From Holothuria scabra (taxonomy: Eukaryota; Echinodermata; Holothuroidea; Aspidochirotida; Holothuriidae), in NCBI GenBank assembly GCA_037179385.1, contig CM074180.1, positions 29,989,455-30,053,454 on the forward strand: DNA of 64,000 bases, read 5' to 3'. The notes beneath the pieces were generated by a model. It saw only the letters and a program-made list of their open reading frames with translations. It was not told the DNA's origin and ran no database searches. Made by a program: the position numbers and the translations under genes. How positions within the stretch are numbered: the first letter of the stretch is position 1; the number at the start of each line of letters is the position of its first letter. Shown here in pieces: positions 38,301 through 49,208 of the stretch.

Positions 38301-39448
38301 TGTGTACAAAATATCAAGAGATGTTCATGCAGTACTTACGATACCTCAAACTGTAAAACTGTGAGTAAAACTTGTCACATACTTCTACATTTTGTCGAGG
38401 TACCGTATGTCGACATCTTTCGCTGATGAGCCTTTTCAAAGGCTGTCAAAGTTTAGCACCCCACATGTCCTTCAACTTCACGAGTATTTGACATCGTCTT
38501 CTCGAGATGGTCATAGAAACATAAAGTTGAAGAGGTTCGGATGATATGGCCCTCGGCGCATTCTTCCATGTTTTTCACAGCGCCAAGACGATTTATTTCA
38601 GAACTGACCGAGTCGAGACGAGCTTTTACAGAATCTGTGATGCGACCTCTGCCAAGGGTTTATATATATAATATTGCTCATCCCGTATGTACACATGAGT
38701 ACACTGATTGTAGCAGAAGGAAACTGATTTAGCAGAAACAATTGGAAGTTAATCCATGCACCCAGACAAGGTAATAAAGGGATCAAAATGACTTGCAGAG
38801 GGACAGAAAAATCATGGAACAATACACGTTGGAGAGGGCAACATAAAAAAGAAAAAACGTTTAAAATTAAAAAAAAAATAGTCACATGTGGTAAACTACA
38901 TAAGTACCACAAAATGCAGTAGCTAGAGGCGTTTTGTTTGCATTTGGCATGGTATAAATGGTATAACTTGATCCCCACGCTTTGCCCTGGAGCTGGGATG
39001 TAGAAGGTAAAATTTTGAGCATACAACCAAAACGCCTAAATCAAACTTCTGACTAAATACCTGCATGCTTACCATGGGACCTGAACAAATTATGGTCTCC
39101 ATGGACTTATTAAAATGGGTTCGACCTATCACGTCTTTGTGTGTTATAGTTTGGAACCGTCAAATGCTTTTGTTATCAATAAAGTTTGAGAGAATCAAAT
39201 AACAGAATGAAACTTCAGGCCATATTTCAGAAACATATTCCTTCCATTCAGCTTTTGTATTTTGTCTACCACTTTTAAGATTCTTCTTCAAATTATGCAG
39301 ATGATAGTTAGACTACATGACAATCATCTTGGTAAGACAAAATTTGTTCGAATTTGTTTCCAACCGAGTTCAAGGTGCTCTTTATAAGCGCATATAGGAA
39401 ATCCGTGTATATTTTTGTTATTCGTTTATGGATAAAATTCAACATTTG

Positions 39449-39712
39449 TATAGACGAATCCTATTAACGCTTATTTGTAGTGACTGTAGGCAGCCATTGG
39501 TGGGGTCCGTCAGTCTTCAATCGTCCGCATTTATTGTCTACGTGAATTTCAAATCCTCATATTCAGTGCAGTTGATAAAATTAAGATACACTTAAGTGTA
39601 TAACCATCCATGGAACAGGTAAGGAAGGAAATTTAAAGATTAAAGGTGACGGACCCCAGTAATGACTAATTAAAATCAGACCATCACAATTTGTCCAGAT
39701 TCGTCTATAATG
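39449..39712 (+). mobile_element. TAGACGAATC-ended MITE, copy C (best ends)
   Basis: The left end is TATAGACGAATCC and the right end AGATTCGTCTATA, precise inverted copies. The interior aligns with the copies at 10705 and 12221. TA at both edges may be the target duplication. No coding capacity. Confidence 0.7.
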
Positions 39713-41552
39713 ATACAATAAACATTTTGACCCAAAGGTTCCCATGGCCGAGTCATTTTACCCAACAGGTTGACGGATATCCTACATGAGTGATCATATG
39801 ATAGCCGATTTCTGTTAAGGGGATTTTGCATAATGCCCAAAGGGAACATTACCTCCAACAGATATATAACGCCTTCAGAAAAGAGTCTGAACGAAATAAA
39901 TATCAAGATTTAAAAAAAAAAAAACTTGCAGTTAAATGCCTTCATGACGTGATAGCCCAATGGGCGTTTGATTTAATTAACAAAATGCAATATCGTTTTG
40001 ATATGCAGTAATGACGGTAAGCCTATAAGAGTCTCTTTCATTAAACTATATCATCAACTGAACCATCCCTTTAAGTCATAAATCCATAAACCTTTGAGCA
40101 CTGGTATTGGAAATAGGCTGTTTGACATTTATTTTGTAGAGTGTGTGCTTCCATCGAGATAACGAAAGGTCGCCTTGTGTTACAGAAATTGTATGTACAT
40201 ATTGTAAGATAGCGAAAAGTAAACAGACGACATTAAATATACGCCACTTCATAACAGCTTAAGGAAAAATGCGAAAACCTGACAACGTAGTGTTAAACTA
40301 ACGTATACTATACGTTGCACAGAGCGTTTACAGTGGAACAAGAGTAGGAGTACCAACATATGAAAGAGGAACAGTGTACTGTATTTAATATGTCCAATGA
40401 CCATGAAAGTAAAATACTACCGGAAAAACATCAAATAAGGCCTCTAGGTGAGGTTGAGAAGTTAATTACATTTTACTAGATTCAGAATCATATCGACACT
40501 TTTCCCGAGTGACGACTGAGTTACACAAGAAGATGAGCATACTATCACCTGCAATTATTTTCCGCAATTGTGCGTTTGTCACAAAAATTTTTGACTCCCT
40601 TGAGAAAAATAAACAGATTTTTTTCTTTGCTCAAGGAGCGCACGCGCCATTTGTCTCCTGCTACTGTTGCTATTTGCCCTATATCTGAACTCCATACTGA
40701 TAATGAGCTCATCTTCATGACGTTTGGGTGACAGTCAATCCATGGATATTTCGTAGAGGTTAATGGTTGGCTGAAAACTGTTTCATTATTTTTGAGCTTT
40801 TGCTTGTCAAATAAGAGCCTCTTCTTTTACAGAAAAAAACAATGAAGAGTTCGCTGATGAGAGTTCTTCGTATTGGTTGGAGATTAAATGATCAGTCCAT
40901 TTTCAGGGGAAATGATTTCTTTTAACGTGTCACATTATCCTCGAGAGTTGTCAGACTCGGGACATACTTCCAGAAGGCATTCAATAATTTCCATATCAGA
41001 AAATAATCAAATGTCATACACTGTGTAAGTACCTAACATATACATGGGTTGATACGAGCAAGGTATAGTTTACATGACATGTGACCCTCGTTCAATTCCT
41101 GTTGTTTTCAGCAAAATAAAACAGGAGGATCCACCTCTAGACAACTTGCTATATATTTCCACGTTTTAGAATTATCTTCATCTGTTGTTTGAGTGAGTCC
41201 TAAGCTGGGAAGTACTATCACTACCTTACTTTTTATATCATACTTCAGGGCCGGATGTATTAGGGTGCGTAAAGGGTGTATGTCTCCTTTTTTTACATAA
41301 ATCAATGATTTTATAACTAGAATCTTTACATTTTCAAACCCTTAAAAAGGCCCAAGATTAACAAAAGTATTTTTCGCTATCTTCTTTCCTTCTTAAATCC
41401 GACACTGTACTTCGTAAACATGCCCACGTAGCAGGCTGCACGTTACACTTTGTTAATTCACATGTTGCAGACTGTTCAACATATTGCCTCTTCAATCACG
41501 GGTTTCCGACCATAAAGAGGGATTGGTCAGAATCCGCTCCGATAGTTGACTC

Positions 41553-42130
41553 AAAGGCATGTTCTAATGGATTTTCGCCCCTGTCTCCTAAGAAAAACAA
41601 ATATATTCCACACTTTGTCTTTCAAACCCTATCACAATACCATTTTCCTAACTCAAGATATCACACTTTACAAATTGGTTATTTTTGTTAAAAAATACCT
41701 CTGCTTTTTAACAAAGTCACAAAAAAGTTGTGTAATGTGGGCACATTGCTTCGAATTCCTTTTGCTTTTCTTTTTAATTGAACATCCTGATTGTCCTTGA
41801 AATTTGATACTGTTGGGTTGTTTGAATATCTTTTCCTGTAGATATAGCATTACCCTTCACCATATGTAAAGTACAACCAACAATATTGCTTGATAATGCC
41901 TGCAGAGGCATCATTATTATTAATAAATGGAATGCAATGTTAAATTAATGTGTCAGGATGACATCACAGATTTCCCATGATGCATCAAATCCCAAGAAAA
42001 ATTTGCAACACTTTAAAAAATTGCATCTTCCGAACGCTTTAAGCTATCGAGATACCGTTTGCACCTTCTAAAAGAGGAAATTTTTCTGCTTATTTTAAAG
42101 TTGAAGAATTTTGTCTCCAGAATATGCCTT
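41553..42130. mobile_element. 580-bp dispersed repeat, copy 2
   Basis: Starts AAAGGCATGTTCTAATGG and ends TCTCCAGAATATGCCTT. It aligns along its whole length with 29561-30146, including GTGGGCACATTGCTTC and ATGACATCACAGATTTCCCA. Confidence 0.65.
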
Positions 42131-42254
42131 GACTTTGCAGTAGAATACAGAACAAGTGAAACAAATCGAACGCATCTAATATGCTTGATATGACATTTAA
42201 AGAAAATACATTTTTTCCTATGGACTGAAAACTCAGTAATAAAGACTACAAAAT

Positions 42255-42969
42255 CATGGGCGTCCGAGGAAATTTTTACAGGGGGGGGGGGGGGGCAAGG
42301 TCAGTCATGGATGATTGAATTGTGTACACTATCTAAGCGGAGCGCCACCATCAGTTGGCGCGGAGCCCTGAAACAGGAATTTCATGTCTGTAATTTTTAG
42401 ATTTTTAGAATTTTCAATGTAAAAAATTGTTGAAGGGAAATCTGCCTCTCTGTCACGGCCTCGCACGCCTATGCACGATAAAACTTGCGCTGTCAAACAG
42501 CCTATATAGGCCTATATCCGTTACCCAATTATGAATCATAACCCCCCCCCCCCCCCTCCCATATTCACCTTGTATATACCAGTTACATCCGCGTGTCGCC
42601 ACTTGAGATCAGCATGGGACCAAACCAAGACCAACGCATTCATCAATAGTCGGATGCCATATGCACACTACAAACCTGACAACTAGTACAATTTTGGCAT
42701 AGTTTTTACAATTATAAATTTCCAATAGATGTCACGAATGATGGTCCCCAAATTACGATTTCACTATTCAGCATACCATCTTCTCTTTTGCTATTCCTGG
42801 TCAAATGTCCGCATATTTCACGAGTAGAAATGACGCTGTGAGTGAAGATATTTTGATGATTTATTTTTAATTTTTTCTTACTTCAATTTTTAATTAATTT
42901 TTCACAAGTTTCATTTTCCAGGGGGGGGGGCAAGTGCCCCCCTTGCCCCCCCCCTTCCGGACGCCCATG
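42255..42969. mobile_element. 715-bp hAT-like non-autonomous element with perfect target duplication
   Basis: The ends CATGGGCGTCCG and CGGACGCCCATG are inverted copies, flanked exactly by TACAAAAT on both sides (42247-42254 and 42970-42977). Eight-bp duplications are the hallmark of hAT transposition. The element has G-runs near both ends (42280-42294, 42922-42931) and a C-run at 42542-42556. It encodes no transposase, so it would need enzyme from elsewhere. Confidence 0.8.
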
Positions 42970-43035
42970 TACAAAATGTAAAAACAATACATGGATGGAC
43001 TGTCAGCAATGGCAAGAGCTTTTCATAGATTTTGG

Positions 43036-43205
43036 TTGCCTACATAGCAGGCGATGTACATTCCTTGTTCAGTAATGTGGAAACTGAAGAACTGGAAACG
43101 GACAGAGTCCGTCGGAGCATGGAGCTACCACGGTCGGAAGTTCTGAAAGCTGAGAAATGAAGTCCGCTCCTTTCGGTAACGTCACAAGCACTGCCCTTTC
43201 ACTTT
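43036..43205. repeat. Dispersed repeat, GTAGCAGGCTGTAC family, copy 2
   Basis: CCTACATAGCAGGCGATGTA, CATTCCTTGTTCAGTAATGT and GGAAACTGAAGAACTGG match the copy at 18425. A phrase AACGTCACAAGCACTGCCC follows and resembles 25078-25100. Confidence 0.45.
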
Positions 43206-43349
43206 CTGCTGGAAAAAACATATTATATTAGGTATGTGGGTACAGCTATATAGTTCAGAAGCAGCCCGGGCGACGACCGACGTACGATGACTTAATATTT
43301 TGCCCGGCAAAGGGCGTGGTTAACGGGTTTTGGCGGAACAGTTCCCACG

Positions 43350-43470
43350 CAGTGGCGTAACCATTGGGGGAAAGTTGCCGCCCTGGAAAATGTTTTGGGG
43401 AAATTTGTGGAATTTGGGGAAATTTCAAGTTGATGAAAGAAAAGGGAAATTTTCCTTTTTGTTATTTTTT
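43350..43470. mobile_element. Short CAGTGGCGTAAC-type fragment
   Basis: GCAGTGGCGTAACCATTGGG, then CGCCCTGGAAAATG and a GGGGAAATTTG repeat. The region 45645-45705 has related parts (GGGGAAATTTTCGAGC, CCCTGGAAAATATC, TATAGCTACGCCACT). Confidence 0.4.
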
Positions 43471-44020
43471 TTAAAGTTTTCTCACTATAAGCAATCGTGA
43501 AAAATTTCTCATTCATAACTCGAATTTCCATGCAACGTATTTCCCCAGATTTCACCTGTGTCACTGCAGCATGAAGAGCGCTTGACTCGCGTTCCGCAGA
43601 AATGCCCTCTCTGCAGCAGCGTAAATGTTCTCTGGTACACATGCAGGGTATTTTGATCAGTTCAGCGTATACTTCGTAACACTGACAGGCCATAAGACCG
43701 GCGTACAGGATACAATCATCGAGCAAGTTTCCCTACGTATTATTGAGCTAATGTTATGTTAATCAACTTGATGCACTATTGGATAATACGTTGCTAAAAA
43801 TAGTAACACAATCATAGCCTCGTGAACGAAATATTCCCTCATTTAATCATCAAAACTTCCGTTTGTTTTCGTTCCACAACCATTATATTTATATTCGATT
43901 TAAGGTTGTCAGCAATATATACCGGTAGACCTTAAAGTTTCCAATTTTTCCTTTATATATATATATATATATATATAAATATATATTAGTGAGTTCCACG
44001 TTTGCTCTATATCGACAAGA

Positions 44021-44226
44021 AAACCAAAAAAAGATAAAAGCGACGGTATTCAGAGCACAATAGTCTGTATTTGAAACGAATATTTCGGACACACCTGTGC
44101 CCTTCAACTGCGTTATAACAAATTTAGAAAATGTACAAATGTAGTTGAAGGGCACATGAGTGTCCAAAATATTCGTTTCAAATACAGACTATTGTGCTCT
44201 GAATACCGTCGATTTTATCATTTTTT

Positions 44227-44230
<4 letters not shown>
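44021..44230. mobile_element. Foldback element: 90-bp inverted arms, about 31-bp loop
   Basis: The left arm (44021-44110) and right arm (44142-44230) are near-perfect reverse complements. They share AAACCAAAAAA, GACGGTATTCAGAGCACAAT, AGTCTGTATTTGAAACGAAT and CCCTTCAACT. Runs of TA flank both sides (43961-43985 and 44231-44271). Transcribed in the intron, it would form a long hairpin. Confidence 0.8.
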
Positions 44231-44272
<42 letters not shown>

Positions 44273-44894
44273 AGCAAAATTTCTCACTTAGCAAGTAGGA
44301 TCCACATAGGATTCACAGACACCACTGAAATATTGCATATTTTGAGTGAGAAAAGTTAAGTGGCGGTCAACTACACGCTAAAGATGACAAGAAGCCCACC
44401 GTGCCTGGTAGCTTTCGGTTATTTATTCAACCTTCAACAGCCAAGTAAAATGAAACAAGCTAAAAGACGTTATAAATACCCCCGTGCATCAGAATTAAAA
44501 GGTAAAAGGTCAAAAGTAAAAAGCTCCCCCCCCCCCTAGACTACACAAGTCTCTAAAACGATACCAAGAAATAGCCGTCTACTACCAATCACCGGAGAAA
44601 AACCATTAAAGCGTAAAAACAAATAAAAGAGAGGAACAAAAGCAAAACGAATTCAAAAGGGGAAAGTACAAGATAAAACCTTTTAGAGGAGAAGCGAAAT
44701 ACTGAACGTACGGCAATAATGAACAAAAACTAGGACCAGTAGCTGACTCTTTTACAAGAATTGAATTCTTTTCTCTTGTTTAGACCATAAGGGTGCACAG
44801 TACATAGTTTTGCCATCCACTAAGCTTGAAATATACGTTTCTCTTATCTTGTATGTGCTCTAATATTGTCATATTTGTGGTGTTTTCTACTTAT

Positions 44895-45025
<131 letters not shown>

Positions 45026-45152
45026 TGTGAACAAATTGTCTCCTTTAAAGAAAAATATGGCATTCTAAGCACGCGGTAATGAGGCACAGGACACAGAACC
45101 TATGGTCCCGCTCCGCGAATCACTCTCATCCGTCTCTCAAGTTGACTACGCG

Positions 45153-45215
45153 TTGGGTTAGGTTAGGCGAGGTTTAACACCCCAGTTCTTAACCTATTGG
45201 TTGACAGCGCCCTGG
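45153..45215 (-). repeat. SINE-like family, copy E fragment
   Basis: GGGTTAGGTTAGGCGAGGTT tail, then CCCAGTTCTTAACCTATTGG matches the 3' end of the family core; the rest is missing. Confidence 0.4.
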
Positions 45216-45319
45216 GTTAAGCTTAAGCATTTAATGGCCTCTCATCCTACAAGCTAGTACCGGGCGGGTTATAGGCTGATCGTACTCTGTGTTTAACCAT
45301 GGATGGAGCTAAAAACAAT

Positions 45320-45349
45320 AGCTTACCGTTGTCTAGACAACGGTAAGCT
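45320..45349. repeat. 30-bp perfect palindrome
   Basis: AGCTTACCGTTGTCT is followed at once by its exact reverse complement. Being GC-balanced, it is less likely by chance than an AT palindrome. It contains TCTAGA at the centre. Confidence 0.85.
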
Positions 45350-47553
45350 GCAAACCTGGAAAAACGCATGATAATTACCTTATTTTGAAATGACTGGTTC
45401 GGAAAATTAGTCTCCTTAATCGGTTTGGATAATTTATCTAATTAATCTCTTGGGATGGGGGTGACAATGGGCCCATGATTACATTGTCTTAATCCTGTGT
45501 ATATAGTAGGCAGCTTCAGGATCTTGTAGGCCACGTATTAACTTAGGTAATATTACATGACGTCATGATAATCTTGTTACTATCATAAATTTACGTATTT
45601 TGTATGTAATATATGCACCTTTACCTTGGAAATATACTGAAACTGAAAAGTTTTGGGGAAATTTTCGAGCTTTGTCCCCCTGGAAAATATCTATAGCTAC
45701 GCCACTTTACTCACCTAACGGCATAGGAGCTTTTCACGTACCTGACGTATTTCATCCATGTACGAAGGCAACCCATGTACGTATCAAAATAATCCAAGCT
45801 TAGGATTTCTATGGAACGTACAGGCTTGCCATCGTATGTGGCAGCCCCTGCTAATACCTAGTTGTGACGTCACTGAGAACTATCTACATAGGGATTACCC
45901 ACGACTCTCTAGCTTACATGGATGGTCTGAACGATTATCGTACTGTCGGACAATAACAACGCAAATTAAAACAAACCTCCGATTTAAATGCAAGATATGA
46001 CTTGTTTTCCGGAAATTTGGAAAACATCTTTATATTTATCAGAAGATAAGTATCTGTCTTGAGAAGTTTGAAGTGAATGCTACAGAATGATCTACAGTTC
46101 CCTTAAACCGATCTTGTCTTATTCTACTCTTGCAACAGTGGGAAGTTTTGTGAGTTGATTTGGTTAGAATTGGTCTGTGCAGCTTTCATGTATTAACTGT
46201 ACTTCAACTAGATAACCTTCAAACCGTTAGATATTCATTTCGTTGAAAAAGAAGACAATAAATTAGCAATAAGGATACGCAATTAGAATTAGTTATCCAA
46301 GTAGGGTGAAATTTTATCCCATTGTCATTCCATAAGAACTGATCAGTCCATAAAGGGTGTAAGTAAATTGTTCAAGGGGGAGCTTTGCTTTTCTGAGCGG
46401 AAAATTGTCACTTTACCATAAAACATCCGTGGCAAAATGATATATGTAAAGCTCAAGTGCATTTGTATCATCGTAAAGAGTTCTGATCGTACCAAATATA
46501 CCTGCAGAAAAGTGGAAAGGGGTTGTTTTGGGGAACTACAAGCCAGAAAGCAGGAAATGTGGCGGGATAAATATTTCAGTACATCGGAGAATATATATTT
46601 TGCCTATTTAAGCAGTCATAGAGGTGTATATTTCTCCGAGCAATCTGCCAACCGGGTCTGAGTTCCAATCTCCAATTGTGCAAGCCAGCTGCAATGTCCA
46701 GTCTCTTAAAGAAACCAATGTAAGTTGTTCTACCGGAATTTACTGGGTATATGCGTTACTCTACCATTTTCCTAGTAGTATCATAAGGTGGATCTTTTGC
46801 CCCCATCCTCTCAAATGCTTTCCTAAATACTTTCGACAAAATTTACAGGATGAAGGAATGGAAGGGGTGCAAAATGTCTAATTGCAAATTGAATTTCTAA
46901 TCACTTGTATGGTGGAGAATGTCGATTAACATTACTAAAACAGAAAACTCATTGAGCAGTTGAGTTAAGATATCCGTAATGATTAAAGTAAAGGGGAAGA
47001 CATTTTTAAATCTCGCGTATGTTGTGAGCATGTACGACGTATACCGTCTTTAGAACTTGGGAAATCGTTTTACTCATTTAACAAAATGAACACCCCTGCG
47101 AAAAAATAGTGTTACAAAATTGTTTTGCACTAAAGGTTTTAACTTCTCACATACAACAACTCCATGCCTGCTATTGGACCAAGTAATCACTCCGCAGAGG
47201 TTTTAAAATTTCACCGTGTAAAGTGACGCCTAAACGTATACTGCATGTTGTGCATTTATAAGAATTAAAACATTCGTCATCTCTTTTCTACAATCATTTT
47301 CTTTGAACTTCAGAAGTATGTTAATGACTGATTTGTTGTATATTACTAACAACAGAGACAAATAGGAGATAAAACTTGGAAAAGCAAATCATGAAATATA
47401 ATCGATTCATACCAATAAAATGAAGGAACGACGCCACAGAATGTCTTAATGACTGACGATAACTTAATTAACCGAATTGAACTGAATGTGCGTTTTTTTT
47501 TTCAATTTATTTAGTTTCTAACGCAGTTCTCAAACATTTGTTTTTAACTACAG

Positions 47554-47639
47554 ACTCCTCTTCGAGCCGAAAGAAGCTAAGTGGACGCTTTTCGCCGTTT
47601 AACTTAGAGATTGGTAAATTCGTGTCAAAGAAGTATAAG
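47554..47639 (+). CDS. Synaptotagmin-like gene, linker exon 3
   Basis: This 86-bp exon follows a 13.4-kb intron. The acceptor is AACTACAG and the donor AAG|GTAAAG, phase 1 in and 0 out. It completes a GAC codon and encodes DSSSSRKKLSGRF followed by a short hydrophobic/basic segment ending KKYK. It has Ser/basic linker composition with possible kinase sites (inference). The match of splice phase to the exons on either side is the main support; its small size and the long intron make an additional or alternative exon here possible. Confidence 0.75.
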
Positions 47640-49093
47640 GTAAAGTTGGAACATAATTCTGCTTATACAAGTAATCAATTGAACAGGATTTAATTACATG
47701 TATACGCTTTGAATCAAAATAATCAATATCAATAAACTTTCTCTTGAAGTATAAACAAATGAGGTTATGCAAATTATCACGTTCCTTTCTCTTTTTTTTC
47801 TTTTTGGTGCTGAATTCAGTTGCATAATCCGCTCACAGAAATCACAAATTTGACTTAAGTGTTAAGTCCACGATTCTTGATTAAAGTAGGTTCCACACCG
47901 ATCATAAAAGATGTGATTTTGTCAAAAAACACTATGTTAGATGTTTTGACATAAAATGATACATAGTGTTTATCTTGGTAAAGTAATCATTGATACAGGG
48001 CTTTCAAAGGAACTACATCGGTGTCATAAGATAAAGGGTTAAATTTTCACAGCTTTTGTTATGACTATGCGATCCTCATAGAATGATCTACGATTCTAAT
48101 AAAATTAATTTTAATGGCTGCGGGTTGGATGTCACTTCACAACTCCCATAGTATTATGTGACAGGGTAAATATGGAAGATATCATGACGTCATTCAAGAA
48201 ACTTGGCGAGCAATATAATATGGTAATCAGAAATTTTATCTGGTAAACAAAGCTTCGCTCCTTCTGTCCTTATTTGTTATATTACATTATATATAAGGGA
48301 GTAGTCTACACTTTTATGAGGGTGTAATTATTACCAAGTTAGGTGTTCCATGACCATTCCTAGCATAAGTAGACTTTTATTGGAGGGTAAATTTGTATAA
48401 GATTTTTTTTTTATCGTTCTTATGTAGAGACAGATATATAATTGTCAAAATTTTGTATAAAAATGTGAAATAAATCACTTTTAAATTCAATTTGTTCCAA
48501 TAATATAACATTGAGATACATGCGTAGATCTTTTCATGTTCGGTTCAAGCCCGTAACCATGATTGGCAATGTCACGAGGTGTTCTGCATCCCTCTCTTAA
48601 ACATTCAAAATAATCATTGGAGTCAAGTGATGTCTGATCAAGTCAATTGATGGTCCGATTAAGTCAGCTATAACTGGGGTCTGTAAGATGTAATCTTTAC
48701 AATTCTTTGCTTAAATGAATCGTGGATGATTGAAAACTAAAATACCTCTTCATTTCCCCAATTTCACTGATTATGATCGTTTAGCATTGTATACATGCAA
48801 TAAAATTAAGACGATTTAACGCTTTATGAACCCCACTAATGGCCGCATTTACTAGCTGCCAGATTCGTCTATTGAAAAGTCGACCACAAGGCGGAAAAAT
48901 AAATAGGGCGAAAATCTCTTTTCGCCCAACCTTTTCCATACACGTTTGCCATTGGAATACCGTGACAAATACCTAAAGTAACATATAATATAACTAATTC
49001 TTGTATGATATCGCTTCATCTGATATTCATATCGAATTGATAAGATATTTGGATTAAATTGCAATTTGCTTGCCATGAAATTGAATCCCACAG
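47640..49093. other. Intron between linker exons 3 and 4
   Basis: AT-rich, with a TGACGTCA octamer at 48185-48192 and a MITE copy at 48635-48871. Confidence 0.6.
48635..48871 (-). mobile_element. TAGACGAATC-ended MITE, copy D
   Basis: The right edge AGATTCGTCTA is intact. On the minus strand it reads GGCCATTAGTGGGGTTC and ends CCCCAGTTATAGCTGAC, TTAATCGGACCATC, as other copies do. The far end is not clear. Confidence 0.55.
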
Positions 49094-49208
49094 AAAGCAA
49101 TGAGTGTCCCTGTTAGACCAAAACCAGATTTTCAACCTGATGCTCCGGAATATGTAGGAGGAGTTCAAGTTAGTCGATCTGTGTCTTCAGATGATATGCT
49201 CGTAGCTG
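49094..49208 (+). CDS. Synaptotagmin-like gene, linker exon 4
   Basis: The acceptor is ATCCCACAG and the donor G|GTGAGA, phase 0 in and 1 out. It encodes residues 146-183: a Pro-rich part (VPVRPKPDFQPDAPEYVGG) followed by VSRSVSSDDML, a Ser/Asp cluster just before C2A. Similar Ser-rich segments precede C2A in several synaptotagmin subtypes, but this resemblance is too short to name a subtype. Confidence 0.78.

Noticed and set aside
38598..39026. 142-codon minus-strand open frame
   Set aside because: Rich in hydrophobic residues from T-rich sequence, with no domain pattern and no splice or start context; lies within a large intron.
43292..43726. 144-codon minus-strand open frame
   Set aside because: Its C-terminal part is the CAGTGGCGTAAC-type transposon fragment, and the rest has no recognisable features.
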